A program made the translations under genes and the position numbers. Below the pieces are notes generated by a model. The model saw nothing but the letters and a program-made list of their open reading frames with translations. It had not been told where the DNA came from and ran no database searches. Positions 35,697 through 43,746 of a stretch of 64,000 nt of DNA are shown one piece after another (position 1 is the stretch's first letter; every line of letters begins with the position of its first letter). The stretch comes from Polaribacter sp. (lineage in GTDB: Bacteria > Bacteroidota > Bacteroidia > Flavobacteriales > Flavobacteriaceae): contig JAOLXX010000006.1 of assembly GCA_028343155.1 (NCBI GenBank), forward strand, positions 1 to 64,000, written 5' to 3'.

Positions 35697-35704
35697 CAAA
35701 GTTA
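35697..35704 (-). promoter_or_regulatory. Candidate -7 element for the metal locus (TAACTTTG)
   Basis: TAACTTTG on the minus strand fits TAnnTTTG. The implied transcript start near 35690 lies before the proposed ATA start. Confidence 0.35.
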
Positions 35705-35730
35705 TTATAAAAAATGATGTATGGTTAAAG

Positions 35731-36165
35731 TTACTCAACTTTATAAATAGTACCTTTATTTGTATATTTAGAAAACCCAATTTTTACAGTAAAATCATAA
35801 GAATTCTTATGTAATTTATTTATTTGTATAAACATTGGGTCTTTCTGTAAATCATTTTTAGGATTGATGTATTTTAATGTATAGAAAAAATTATTTTTCC
35901 ATTTTATTGATAAGGTATCAACATGATTTCCATGTTTACTAATTTGAATACTATCTTTTCTAATAATAGTTTCTTTAACAAAACTTTTACCAGCAGGAAT
36001 TTCGAAAACACCTTTTTTAAATCGGTCTGAATTGTCTTTTATTTCTGCATTACATGATAAAAAGAGAGAAGAGAAAAGAGAAAAGAAAATAATCAGTGAA
36101 TAATTAAGGTTTTTACACTTTGGCCTTGTGTCTTGGTTCTTTTTTTTTTTTTCTATTTTCTTCAT
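35731..36165 (-). CDS. Putative lipoprotein, often mislabelled DNA topoisomerase IV in related genomes
   Basis: A 144-residue protein with an unusually long basic n-region (about 20 residues) before the hydrophobic stretch and lipobox LFLSCNAE. The mature part (FKKGVFEIPAGKSFVKET, then DTLSIKWKNNFFYTLKYINPKND, then YDFTVKIGFSKYTNKGTIYKVE) matches a small flavobacterial family that, from memory, databases often label as DNA topoisomerase IV; nothing in it supports that. It begins right after purB (1-bp gap) and so shares its message. Confidence 0.75.
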   Translation of the reverse strand: MKKIEKKKKNQDTRPKCKNLNYSLIIFFSLFSSLFLSCNAEIKDNSDRFKKGVFEIPAGKSFVKETIIRKDSIQISKHGNHVDTLSIKWKNNFFYTLKYINPKNDLQKDPMFIQINKLHKNSYDFTVKIGFSKYTNKGTIYKVE

Positions 36166-36166
36166 T

Positions 36167-37510
36167 TTAAATTCCTGTATAATTAGAAGGTGTAATTGCT
36201 TTTAATTCATCTTTAATTTCTGAAGAAACCTCTAAAGTATCAATAAAATTAGCAATTAAATTCTGATTGATTTTCTCATTCGTTCTTGTCAATCCTTTTA
36301 AGGCTTCATAAGGGTTTGGATACGCTTCACGTCTTAAAATTGTCTGAATAGCTTCAGCAACAACTGCCCAATTATTTTCTAAATCTTGTTCAAACTTTTC
36401 TTTGTTTAACAATAATTTATTCAATCCTTTTAGAGTAGAAGTAAAGGCAATAATTGTATGCCCAAAAGGAACACCAACATTACGTAAAACGGTACTATCT
36501 GTTAAATCTCTCTGTAAACGAGAAATTGGTAATTTAGCAGAAAGATGTTCAAAAATAGCATTTGCAATTCCTAAATTCCCTTCTGAATTTTCAAAATCAA
36601 TAGGGTTTACTTTATGAGGCATTGCAGAAGAACCTACTTCCCCTTTTTTAATTTTTTGTTTAAAATAGTCCATAGAAACATAGGTCCAGAAATCTCTGTC
36701 TAGATCTAAGATAATTGTGTTCATACGTTTTAAAGTATCAAACAATGCAGCCATATGATCATAATGTTCTATTTGTGTTGTAGGAAAAGAATGTTGTAGC
36801 CCTAATTTTTCTTGAACAAAAGAAGTTCCAAATTCTTTCCAATCAATTTTAGGATAAGCAACTTTATGAGCATTGTAATTACCAGTTGCGCCACCAAATT
36901 TAGCAGCACTTGGTATGTCATTTAATAAATTAAATTGCTCTTTTAAACGAACTACATAAACATCTATTTCTTTACCTAAACGTGTTGGTGAAGCTGGTTG
37001 ACCATGAGTTCTTGCTAACATAGAAATGTCTTTCCATTCTATAACTAACTCTTGTAGTTTTTCTAAAACTTCAAAATATTGAGGCACATAAACATCATTC
37101 ATGGCTTCCTTAATAGAAAGTGGAATTGCAGTATTATTTATGTCTTGAGAAGTTAACCCAAAGTGAATAAACTCTTTGTACTTATCGAGGCTTAGCCCCT
37201 CAAATTTTTCTTTTATAAAGTATTCAACTGCTTTTACATCGTGGTTTGTTATACTTTCAATCTCTTTAATTTTTTGAGCATCTTCAGCAGTAAAATCGAT
37301 ATAAATTTTACGTAAATCGCTAAATAAATCGGTATTAAAATCTACTAATTGTGGTAAAGGGATTTCACACAAAGCAATAAAATACTCAATTTCTACACGA
37401 ACTCTGTATTTTATTAAAGCTTCTTCAGAAAAATAGTCTGCTAATTTTAATATTTTACCTCTATAACGACCATCAATAGGAGAGATGGCATTTAATTTTG
37501 TTAAGTTCAT
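36167..37510 (-). CDS. purB: Adenylosuccinate lyase
   Basis: A 447-residue fumarase/aspartase-superfamily enzyme that acts twice in purine synthesis, on SAICAR and on adenylosuccinate. It carries the signature GSSAMPHKVNPIDFENSEGN, the TSQDINNTA segment and ARTHGQPASPTRLGKE with the catalytic His. Length and motifs match the E. coli type of PurB. A TATTTTTG promoter candidate lies at 37533-37540. The small gene 37556-38107 directly upstream is in the same orientation. Confidence 0.97.
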   Translation of the reverse strand: MNLTKLNAISPIDGRYRGKILKLADYFSEEALIKYRVRVEIEYFIALCEIPLPQLVDFNTDLFSDLRKIYIDFTAEDAQKIKEIESITNHDVKAVEYFIKEKFEGLSLDKYKEFIHFGLTSQDINNTAIPLSIKEAMNDVYVPQYFEVLEKLQELVIEWKDISMLARTHGQPASPTRLGKEIDVYVVRLKEQFNLLNDIPSAAKFGGATGNYNAHKVAYPKIDWKEFGTSFVQEKLGLQHSFPTTQIEHYDHMAALFDTLKRMNTIILDLDRDFWTYVSMDYFKQKIKKGEVGSSAMPHKVNPIDFENSEGNLGIANAIFEHLSAKLPISRLQRDLTDSTVLRNVGVPFGHTIIAFTSTLKGLNKLLLNKEKFEQDLENNWAVVAEAIQTILRREAYPNPYEALKGLTRTNEKINQNLIANFIDTLEVSSEIKDELKAITPSNYTGI

Positions 37511-37532
37511 TTTTCAGTTATGTTGTTAATTG

Positions 37533-37540
37533 CAAAAATA
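37533..37540 (-). promoter_or_regulatory. Candidate -7 element for purB (TATTTTTG)
   Basis: TATTTTTG on the minus strand, 22 bp before the purB start, fits TAnnTTTG. No -33 box is visible. Confidence 0.33.
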
Positions 37541-37555
37541 CGCATTTAAACAGAT

Positions 37556-38107
37556 TTATAAAGTCGATTTTCTATGTTTTTCTATTAATTCTAAAATATG
37601 TTTTCCACGAGCTCTGCAACCTTTACTTTCGTGAATAATTTTAGTTTCTATTAGATATTTCAATTCAAGATGAATCCAGTCATTTTCTATTCCAAATAAA
37701 TATAGAAACGTCATTGTGTAAGCTCTTACAGCAATTTTCTGTGGCGTAATTAACCAATCAAAACCAGTTACTATAAAAGCATTTATATGGGTTTTTGTCA
37801 GTTTTTCTTTTACTTTGTTTTCATTTTTTAGATAATAAGCAGTAGCCAAATGTTCACAAATTTTTGCGCAAGGTCTAATTGCACTATCAAATTTAAGGGT
37901 TGAAATTTTTTGAGAAAATTCTTCTAAATGAGGAAGTATACATTTTAAATAATGACGTGTACAAATCCATTCTAAAACCCAAGCAGCTTTATTCGAAACC
38001 TTATTTTCAACATCAAAAGTAATCGAAACCAACTCTTTAAATAACTTTTCGTTTTCTATGACAAGATTTGCAACTCTTTGTCTGTTCTCCTTTCTTGGGT
38101 TTTCCAT
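37556..38107 (-). CDS. Conserved protein of unknown function next to purB, helical-repeat-like
   Basis: A 183-residue, almost entirely alpha-helical protein (NRQRVANLVIENEKLFKELVS, NKAAWVLEWICTRHYLKCILPHLEEF, AVRAYTMTFLYLFGIENDW) that looks like a small HEAT/armadillo-type repeat. It has no signal peptide or catalytic motif. In other flavobacteria similar proteins beside purB carry the name adenylosuccinate lyase, as far as I remember, which is only a neighbour effect. It has no lyase signature. It lies 45 bp upstream of purB on the same strand. Confidence 0.75.
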   Translation of the reverse strand: MENPRKENRQRVANLVIENEKLFKELVSITFDVENKVSNKAAWVLEWICTRHYLKCILPHLEEFSQKISTLKFDSAIRPCAKICEHLATAYYLKNENKVKEKLTKTHINAFIVTGFDWLITPQKIAVRAYTMTFLYLFGIENDWIHLELKYLIETKIIHESKGCRARGKHILELIEKHRKSTL

Positions 38108-38465
38108 GTTGTCAGTTGTTCTGTTAAGAAAAGGAGCTTAGTTTTTGACATGATTGATAAATTATTTATCTGATAATACGATTGATACTATAAATATAAA
38201 AAGACTGTTTTTGTTATCAAATTTTTATTTGTTGTTTTTAGAATAAAGAAGTTGATTGTAAGTAATTAAAGCCCTTTAATGAGGATTTAATTCTTTTTGT
38301 AAGTGGTCGTGTTTTATAGTTTAATTTTTTTTTGAATACTTATAATGATAAAGATTTGTTATTTTTATTAAGAATTTTACTGCATAAAAAATAACAAACA
38401 AGAACCTGAAACTATTAAGTGACAACCAATCTAAATTTGTAACTTTGTAACTTCAAAAATAAAAA
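38108..38465. other. Divergent intergenic region before mnmA
   Basis: 358 AT-rich bases between divergent genes. Two overlapping -7-like elements, TAAATTTG and TAACTTTG (38432-38447), sit close to the mnmA start. Nothing else is recognised. Confidence 0.5.
38432..38447 (+). promoter_or_regulatory. Tandem candidate -7 elements for mnmA
   Basis: TAAATTTG (38432-38439) and TAACTTTG (38440-38447) both fit TAnnTTTG and end 18 bp before the mnmA ATG. Confidence 0.35.
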
Positions 38466-39653
38466 ATGAAACGAGTAGTTGTTGGTCTTTCTGGCGGTGT
38501 AGATTCTAGTGTTACAGCCTATTTATTAAAAGAACAGGGATATGATGTGATTGGTCTTTTTATGAAAAATTGGCACGATGATTCTGTTACTATTTCAAAT
38601 GAATGTCCATGGTTAGAAGACAGTAATGATGCAATGTTAGTTGCAGAGAAATTAAGAATTCCTTTTCAAGTTGTCGATTTAAGTAATCAATACAAAGAGC
38701 GTATTGTTGATTATATGTTTGACGAATATAGCAAAGGAAGAACGCCTAACCCAGATGTACTTTGTAATAGAGAAATAAAGTTTGATGTTTTTATGGGCAT
38801 TGCTCTAAAATTAGGCGCAGATTATGTTGCAACAGGTCATTATTGTAGAAAAGGAGAAGAAATTATTGATGGACAAACAGTTTATAAATTACTTGCAGGA
38901 AAAGATGTAAATAAAGATCAGTCTTATTTTTTGTGTCAACTTTCTCAAGATCAATTAGTCAAAGCATTGTTTCCTATTGGAGAACTTACAAAGCCAGAGG
39001 TAAGAGCAATTGCGACAAAAGCCAAATTAATTACCGCTGAAAAGAAAGATTCTCAAGGTTTGTGTTTTATTGGTAAGGTAAGATTGCCAGAATTTTTACA
39101 ACAAAAATTGCAACCTAAGGAAGGTGAAATCGTAAATATTCCTACAGATTTTTCTCTATTTACGCAATTAATTCCAGAATTTGAAAGCATGGAAGCAGAA
39201 CTTGCCTATTTTTCTACTAAATTTTCCTACAAAAAAGAAGACGGAAAAGTACTTGGAAAACATCAAGGAGCGCATTATTTTACCAAAGGGCAACGTAAAG
39301 GTTTAAATGTAGGAGGTACAAAGGAAGCTTTGTATGTGATTGAAACGGATGTTGAAGAAAATATAATTTATACTGGGGAAGGTAAAAATCACGCAGGTTT
39401 GTATAGAAATGTCCTGTTTGTATCAAATGAAGAAGTTCATTGGATTCGGGAAGATTTAACATTAAACCCGGGAGAAAAAATGGAAGTTTCTGCAAGAATT
39501 AGGTACAGACAAACTTTAGAAAAAGCAACCTTACATCAAGTGAAAACTGGTTTGTATGTAGCATTTGATAACAAACAATCTGCCATTCAGGAAGGTCAAT
39601 TTGTAGCTTGGTATAAAAAAGAAGAATTATTAGGTTCTGGAGTAATTTTTTAA
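38466..39653 (+). CDS. mnmA: tRNA-specific 2-thiouridylase MnmA
   Basis: A 395-residue PP-loop enzyme that thiolates U34 of Lys, Glu and Gln tRNAs. The PP-loop is [17 protein letters not shown], followed by GLFMKNW. The catalytic cysteines are in [12 protein letters not shown] and [10 protein letters not shown], and the C-terminal beta domain contains [15 protein letters not shown]. There is an extra segment after the second Cys region ([22 protein letters not shown]), lengthening the middle domain relative to E. coli MnmA. It is 41 bp before the T9SS protease gene. Confidence 0.95.
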   Translation: MKRVVVGLSGGVDSSVTAYLLKEQGYDVIGLFMKNWHDDSVTISNECPWLEDSNDAMLVAEKLRIPFQVVDLSNQYKERIVDYMFDEYSKGRTPNPDVLCNREIKFDVFMGIALKLGADYVATGHYCRKGEEIIDGQTVYKLLAGKDVNKDQSYFLCQLSQDQLVKALFPIGELTKPEVRAIATKAKLITAEKKDSQGLCFIGKVRLPEFLQQKLQPKEGEIVNIPTDFSLFTQLIPEFESMEAELAYFSTKFSYKKEDGKVLGKHQGAHYFTKGQRKGLNVGGTKEALYVIETDVEENIIYTGEGKNHAGLYRNVLFVSNEEVHWIREDLTLNPGEKMEVSARIRYRQTLEKATLHQVKTGLYVAFDNKQSAIQEGQFVAWYKKEELLGSGVIF

Positions 39654-39694
39654 TAGAAAGATATAAAATCGATAAAAAGTAGTAATTTCGAGAT

Positions 39695-41362
39695 ATGAAG
39701 AAATTACTACTTTTTTTGTTTCTAATTATTTTCTTTCAAGTTACAGCTCAAGAAGATGCATGGATTTTTTTGAAAGACAAACCTAATACAACTCTATTTT
39801 TAGAGAACCCGCTAACCATGTTATCTCAAAGAGCCCTGGACAGAAGAAGTAAACTAAGTATTCCTCTAGATGGAATAGATGTTCCTATTGATAACACCTA
39901 TTATGATCAAATTAAAAACCAAGTAAATATTTCTATTTTGGGTAAATCGAAATGGTTAAATGTTATCCATGTTAAGGGAGAAGTTACAGATATCAATAGT
40001 TTACAATCTCAATTTAGTTTTATAGATCATATTGAATTTGCAAATAAATTAATCAACACAAATAGAAAATTTAAGCCTACAAGAATAGTTTCCAATCATT
40101 ATCATAAACTGCAACAAACGCTCACTGATTTTCAGTATGGCCAAGCAGATAATCAAATTAAAATGTTGAAGGGAGATTACTTACATGCGCAAGGTTTGAC
40201 AGGAGATGGGCAGATAATAGCAATTATAGATGCAGGTTTTCCAAATGTAAATACGCTTGATGCTTTTCAAAGAATTAGAGAGAACAATCAAATTTTGGGC
40301 GGGTATAATTTTGCAGACAGAAATAAAGATATTTATACTAGAAATTCTCACGGGACGCATGTTTTATCTTCAATAGCTGGGTATGTAGAAAATGAATTTG
40401 TGGGTACAGCTCCCGATGCAAATTTTTACTTATTCATAACAGAAATATCGGAAACAGAAACAGTTTTAGAAGAAACACTTTGGGTAGAAGCTGCAGAAAG
40501 AGCCGACAGTTTAGGAGTAGACGTTATAAATACTTCTTTGGGATATACAACGTATGATAATCCCAATCATAGTTATAGCTACCAAGATATGGATGGTAAA
40601 ACTACTTTTATTTCTAGGGGCGCAGAAATTGGCGCTTCACGTGGTTTGCTTTTAGTCAATGCGGCAGGAAATAGCGGGAATAGTTCTTGGAAGTATATTG
40701 GTGCACCAGCAGATGCTCCCTCTGTAATAAGTGTTGGAGCCGTTAATGCCTCAAAAGGAATTGCTCCTTTTAGTTCTTTTGGGCCGACTGCTGATGGAAG
40801 AATTAAGCCCGAGATTTTAGGGCAAGGTCAAAACCCAGCATTAATAGACTATTCCACAGGTAAAATAACGACTTCTTCAAGTGGAACTTCATTTTCTTCA
40901 CCAATTATTGCAGGTTTAATTGCTTGTTTAAATCAAAGGGAAGATCCTTTAATGACGTCAAAGACAGCAACAGACAATCTTAATACGTATTTAAAAAGTG
41001 CTGTTTATGAATCTGCAGATCGATTTGCGATTCCTTTAGATCAATATGGGTACGGAATTCCAAATTTTGAAACGGCACTTAAAAAATATATTGGAAGTTT
41101 TACAACTGATGATCCAAAGACGCTGCTTTCTGAACTTACAATTTCTCCAAATCCTACCAATAATTTTATAAGAATTTCTGCAGATGGAGATTCTTTAAAT
41201 GGTTTTTCAATTCAGATATTTAATATTTTAGGGAGAAAGATATTAGAAAACACCTATTTAAAATCGGAAACTATTGTGCTCTCTTCTTTAAAAAAAGGCA
41301 TATACCTCTTGAAAGTTTCTAAAAACAATCATCACAAAATATTTAAGTTGATTAAAAAATAA
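39695..41362 (+). CDS. S8-family subtilisin-like protease with type IX secretion sorting domain
   Basis: A 555-residue secreted protease. After the signal peptide (MKKLLLFLFLIIFFQVTAQ) comes a propeptide-like part (about 20-150), then the peptidase S8 domain with catalytic Asp179 (AIIDAGFP), His219 (NSHGTHV), the oxyanion Asn326 (NAAGNSG) and Ser399 (SSGTSFSSPIIAG). The last 75 residues form a type A T9SS sorting domain (ELTISPNPTNNFIRI, then GIYLLKVSKNNHHKIFKLIKK), so it is exported through the gliding-linked PorSS pathway. It stands 41 bp after mnmA but its function is unrelated. Confidence 0.95.
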   Translation: MKKLLLFLFLIIFFQVTAQEDAWIFLKDKPNTTLFLENPLTMLSQRALDRRSKLSIPLDGIDVPIDNTYYDQIKNQVNISILGKSKWLNVIHVKGEVTDINSLQSQFSFIDHIEFANKLINTNRKFKPTRIVSNHYHKLQQTLTDFQYGQADNQIKMLKGDYLHAQGLTGDGQIIAIIDAGFPNVNTLDAFQRIRENNQILGGYNFADRNKDIYTRNSHGTHVLSSIAGYVENEFVGTAPDANFYLFITEISETETVLEETLWVEAAERADSLGVDVINTSLGYTTYDNPNHSYSYQDMDGKTTFISRGAEIGASRGLLLVNAAGNSGNSSWKYIGAPADAPSVISVGAVNASKGIAPFSSFGPTADGRIKPEILGQGQNPALIDYSTGKITTSSSGTSFSSPIIAGLIACLNQREDPLMTSKTATDNLNTYLKSAVYESADRFAIPLDQYGYGIPNFETALKKYIGSFTTDDPKTLLSELTISPNPTNNFIRISADGDSLNGFSIQIFNILGRKILENTYLKSETIVLSSLKKGIYLLKVSKNNHHKIFKLIKK

Positions 41363-41659
41363 TGCAAATAAAATTATCTCATTCTTTAAGATGAAATGCT
41401 TTGATTTTCTAGTTATAAAGGATCCATATTGGTTGCCGATGTAAGTTAATTAGCGCTCTGTGAGTAAAAAACGGATGTAGTTTCCTGTTTTTGATGGGGT
41501 AATTAATGGTTTTCACACTCGTATGTTACTGATTATCAACAGTTAAATACGATTCTAAAGAAAATGATTATTATTTGGAATTCTTCATTTATTGGTACTA
41601 TATTTGTCTTACAATAAACGTTGTTAATAATTAAATTGACAACACAATAATTTTTTATT
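41363..41659. other. Intergenic region before cspA
   Basis: 297 bases. They contain a GTTTCCTGTTTT motif preceded by AAAAACGGATGTA (41466-41491), which is similar to one at 23342-23379, and the cspA promoter. No gene is seen. Confidence 0.5.
41574..41606 (+). promoter_or_regulatory. Bacteroidota-type promoter of cspA with both boxes
   Basis: TTTG at 41574-41577 (-33) and TATATTTG at 41599-41606 (-7) are separated by 21 nt, within the 17-23 usual in Bacteroidota. The predicted start is near 41613, which leaves a 5' leader of about 47 nt. Confidence 0.6.
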
Positions 41660-41851
41660 ATGAATAAAGGTACCGTAAAGTTTTTCAATGAGTCTAAAGG
41701 ATTTGGATTTATTACTGAAGAAGGAAACAACAAAGAACATTTTGTACATGTGTCAGGATTAGTCGATGAAATTCGTGAAAACGATGAAGTTGAATTTGAC
41801 CTTGAAGAAGGAAAAAAAGGATTAAACGCAGTAAACGTAAGAGTATTATAA
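41660..41851 (+). CDS. cspA: Cold-shock domain protein
   Basis: A 63-residue single-domain cold-shock protein. RNP1 is KGFGFIT and RNP2 FVHVSG, in an oligonucleotide-binding beta barrel that binds single-stranded RNA and DNA. It acts as an RNA chaperone and antiterminator. It has its own promoter and a strong terminator, so it is monocistronic. Confidence 0.96.
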   Translation: MNKGTVKFFNESKGFGFITEEGNNKEHFVHVSGLVDEIRENDEVEFDLEEGKKGLNAVNVRVL

Positions 41852-41883
41852 TATATATCTATTACTAGTTAACTTTTTATTTT

Positions 41884-41912
41884 AAAGCCTATCAATTTTG
41901 ATAGGCTTTTTT
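41884..41912 (+). terminator. Rho-independent terminator of cspA
   Basis: A perfect 11-bp stem (AAAGCCTATCA with TGATAGGCTTT) around an ATTT loop, followed by T residues, 32 bp after the stop. Confidence 0.88.
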
Positions 41913-41929
41913 ATTTTTATATAATTTAT

Positions 41930-42307
41930 ATGGTTGTTGGAAGACAACGAAAAAATATAGCTATTAGTTTAGAAGTAGAAATTGTCCAAAAAGTAGATCA
42001 AAGAAGTGGAAAGTTGACAGTAGATTACGTTGCTAAAATTTTAGCAAAATCATCGATCTACCCTTATGGAATAAAAGTTCAATTAACATCTGGCTTTGTG
42101 GGACTTCTTAAAACAGTATTGAAAAAAAACTATATTGGGATTTTAATTTTGTACACCTTTTTACTCTTGTTTTTCAGGTTATTCTCTCTTAACCACCCAT
42201 TGTTAATTTTGAATTCTTTATATGTAATTCCTAATTTTTTGGCAAAGGAAGTAATGTTTGAGATTGCTGTATCAACTTTTATAATTCTAGTTTTAGGTAA
42301 GGTATAA
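41930..42307 (+). CDS. YwbE-family (DUF2196) protein with abnormal C-terminal extension
   Basis: Residues 1-65 (RQRKNIAISLEVEIVQKVDQ, RSGKLTVDYVAKILAKSS, YPYGIKVQLTSGFVGLLKTV) match the YwbE family, whose members are only about 65-75 residues long. The remaining 60 residues here are hydrophobic, have no counterpart, and are antisense to the lytic transglycosylase gene (178-bp overlap). The change coincides with a run of eight A (42122-42129). Removing one A would give the ending LKKTILGF and a stop at 42144-42146, a normal family length. So the gene is either frameshifted (real or sequence error) or has lost its stop. The biochemical role of the family is unknown. Confidence 0.65.
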   Translation: MVVGRQRKNIAISLEVEIVQKVDQRSGKLTVDYVAKILAKSSIYPYGIKVQLTSGFVGLLKTVLKKNYIGILILYTFLLLFFRLFSLNHPLLILNSLYVIPNFLAKEVMFEIAVSTFIILVLGKV

Positions 42308-43029
42308 AGATCGTCTTCTTCAAGAATAAAACCATATTTATTAGGGTTAGAGATTACTTCTTTTAAAGCTATAATTCTAAAAACATATCTTTCTGTTTCA
42401 TTTGGAAGCAAAGCATCATAATAATTGTCTACTTGTTGGTTTTTGAGCCTTTTAGCAATCCCATAATTTCCTGCATTGTAGGCAGCTGCAGCTAATGTCC
42501 AAGAATTAAAACGCTCTCGAGAGTTTTTTAAATAAGCAGCCGCTACTTTTGTAGCTTTTTCAATATTGTAACGTTCATCTACATTTTCGTTTATTTCTAA
42601 TCCATATTCTTTTCCTGTAGCTTTCAAAAAATGCCACATACCTGCAGCACCCAATGAAGAAGTTTCATCAATAAAACCACTTTCTGCCAACGCTAAAAAC
42701 TTAAAATCATCTGGTAAACCATATTTTTTTAGTAAAGGTTCTAATATTGGAAAATATTTATTTGCTCTTTTTATTAGTAGTATTCCATTAGATTGCCAAT
42801 ATGTATTTACGAGTAATTCTCTATCCATTCTTTCTCTAATGTCCACTTTTTCTAAAGGGACGCGCTCTCCAGCAAAATTTAAATTAACAGGGAGTTTTAA
42901 TGCTTTTATATTGTAGGTTTCGTGTGTGTTTGTTTTTTTGGCTATTTCCTTTTTTTGGATTGCATTGAAAAACAAGAGTGTAATTACGAAGACACTAAGT
43001 AACAAAAGAAGTCGAAATGATTGGTTCAT
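42130..43029 (-). CDS. Lytic transglycosylase, MltD-like
   Basis: A 299-residue protein with an N-terminal signal/anchor (LLLLLSVFVITLLFFNAI), then an SLT catalytic domain with the catalytic Glu in LALAESGFIDETSS and the motif GAAGMWHFLKATGKEYGL, then AAAAYNAGNYGIAKRL. It cleaves peptidoglycan glycan strands in the periplasm. The last 45 residues look like a single LysM-type cell-wall-binding repeat (NITSFAKKLGITYKEFKINN). It converges on the YwbE-family gene. Confidence 0.9.
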   Translation of the reverse strand: MNQSFRLLLLLSVFVITLLFFNAIQKKEIAKKTNTHETYNIKALKLPVNLNFAGERVPLEKVDIRERMDRELLVNTYWQSNGILLIKRANKYFPILEPLLKKYGLPDDFKFLALAESGFIDETSSLGAAGMWHFLKATGKEYGLEINENVDERYNIEKATKVAAAYLKNSRERFNSWTLAAAAYNAGNYGIAKRLKNQQVDNYYDALLPNETERYVFRIIALKEVISNPNKYGFILEEDDLYTLPKTRIIKVDTAISNITSFAKKLGITYKEFKINNGWLRENNLKNKSKKVYKIKIPI

Positions 43030-43072
43030 AAATAATGATTTTTTATACTTTAAAAATAGGAAAATAAAGATA

Positions 43073-43732
43073 TTAAGAAGTTAAAATACCCTCAATAATT
43101 TTAGATAATTTCTTTGCTTTTGTGATGATCATTACATGGCTGCCTCCTAGAACTTTAATACAATTCTCTATGTTTTTTATAGGAAATACTTGGTCTTTTG
43201 TTCCATGAATATGAACCCTGTTTTTATTATTCTCTTTTTGTTCCCACTGAACCATTGCATTTATAGACCAATTTAAATATAACGGATTTCTTACAGATAA
43301 GTATTTTTTATAAACATGGACTCTTTTTTTTAAGGATTTACCAAAAAAATATTTTTCATACTCCTCTATATTTGCAATAATTTTTGCAGGAAATAATTTA
43401 TAAGCTTTTGTAAATTTCATCATTTGAAACCTTTTAGGAAGTTCGTAATGATGTTTTACACTAGAGATAATAATCACTTTTTTTGCATCTAAATATTTGC
43501 CCATTTCTTGCGCCATAATTCCTCCAAAAGAAACTCCGATCAAAACAGGTTTCTTTGCTTTTACATCTTCACACATTCGCATCGCATACTCTGAAATATT
43601 CTCGTCTATTGCTATAGGAGTTTTCCATTGTAAATGACGTACTTCATAGGAGTCTTTTGAAAATTTTAAATTTTCAAAAATTTCTGGACCAGCAGCTAAA
43701 CCAGGAATAAGATAAATAGCAATTTTTTTCAT
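43073..43732 (-). CDS. Alpha/beta hydrolase
   Basis: A 219-residue hydrolase with the nucleophile elbow GVSFGGIMAQEMGKYL (Ser at about residue 69), a catalytic-acid candidate at HGTKDQVFPI and a late histidine in GGSHVMIITKAKKL. No membrane segment. The substrate is unknown. It lies 14 bp after mtaB on the same strand and could be cotranscribed with it. Confidence 0.85.
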   Translation of the reverse strand: MKKIAIYLIPGLAAGPEIFENLKFSKDSYEVRHLQWKTPIAIDENISEYAMRMCEDVKAKKPVLIGVSFGGIMAQEMGKYLDAKKVIIISSVKHHYELPKRFQMMKFTKAYKLFPAKIIANIEEYEKYFFGKSLKKRVHVYKKYLSVRNPLYLNWSINAMVQWEQKENNKNRVHIHGTKDQVFPIKNIENCIKVLGGSHVMIITKAKKLSKIIEGILTS

Positions 43733-43746
43733 TTATTATAGGTTCT

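Noticed and set aside
36167..38107. Calling the 183-residue gene upstream of purB a second adenylosuccinate lyase
   Set aside because: It lacks the superfamily signature and is far too short; such a name would come only from its neighbour.
42147..42307. Hydrophobic C-terminal extension of the YwbE-family frame as a real membrane domain
   Set aside because: It is exactly antisense to coding sequence of the lytic transglycosylase and starts at an A8 tract; an artefact or frameshift is simpler.
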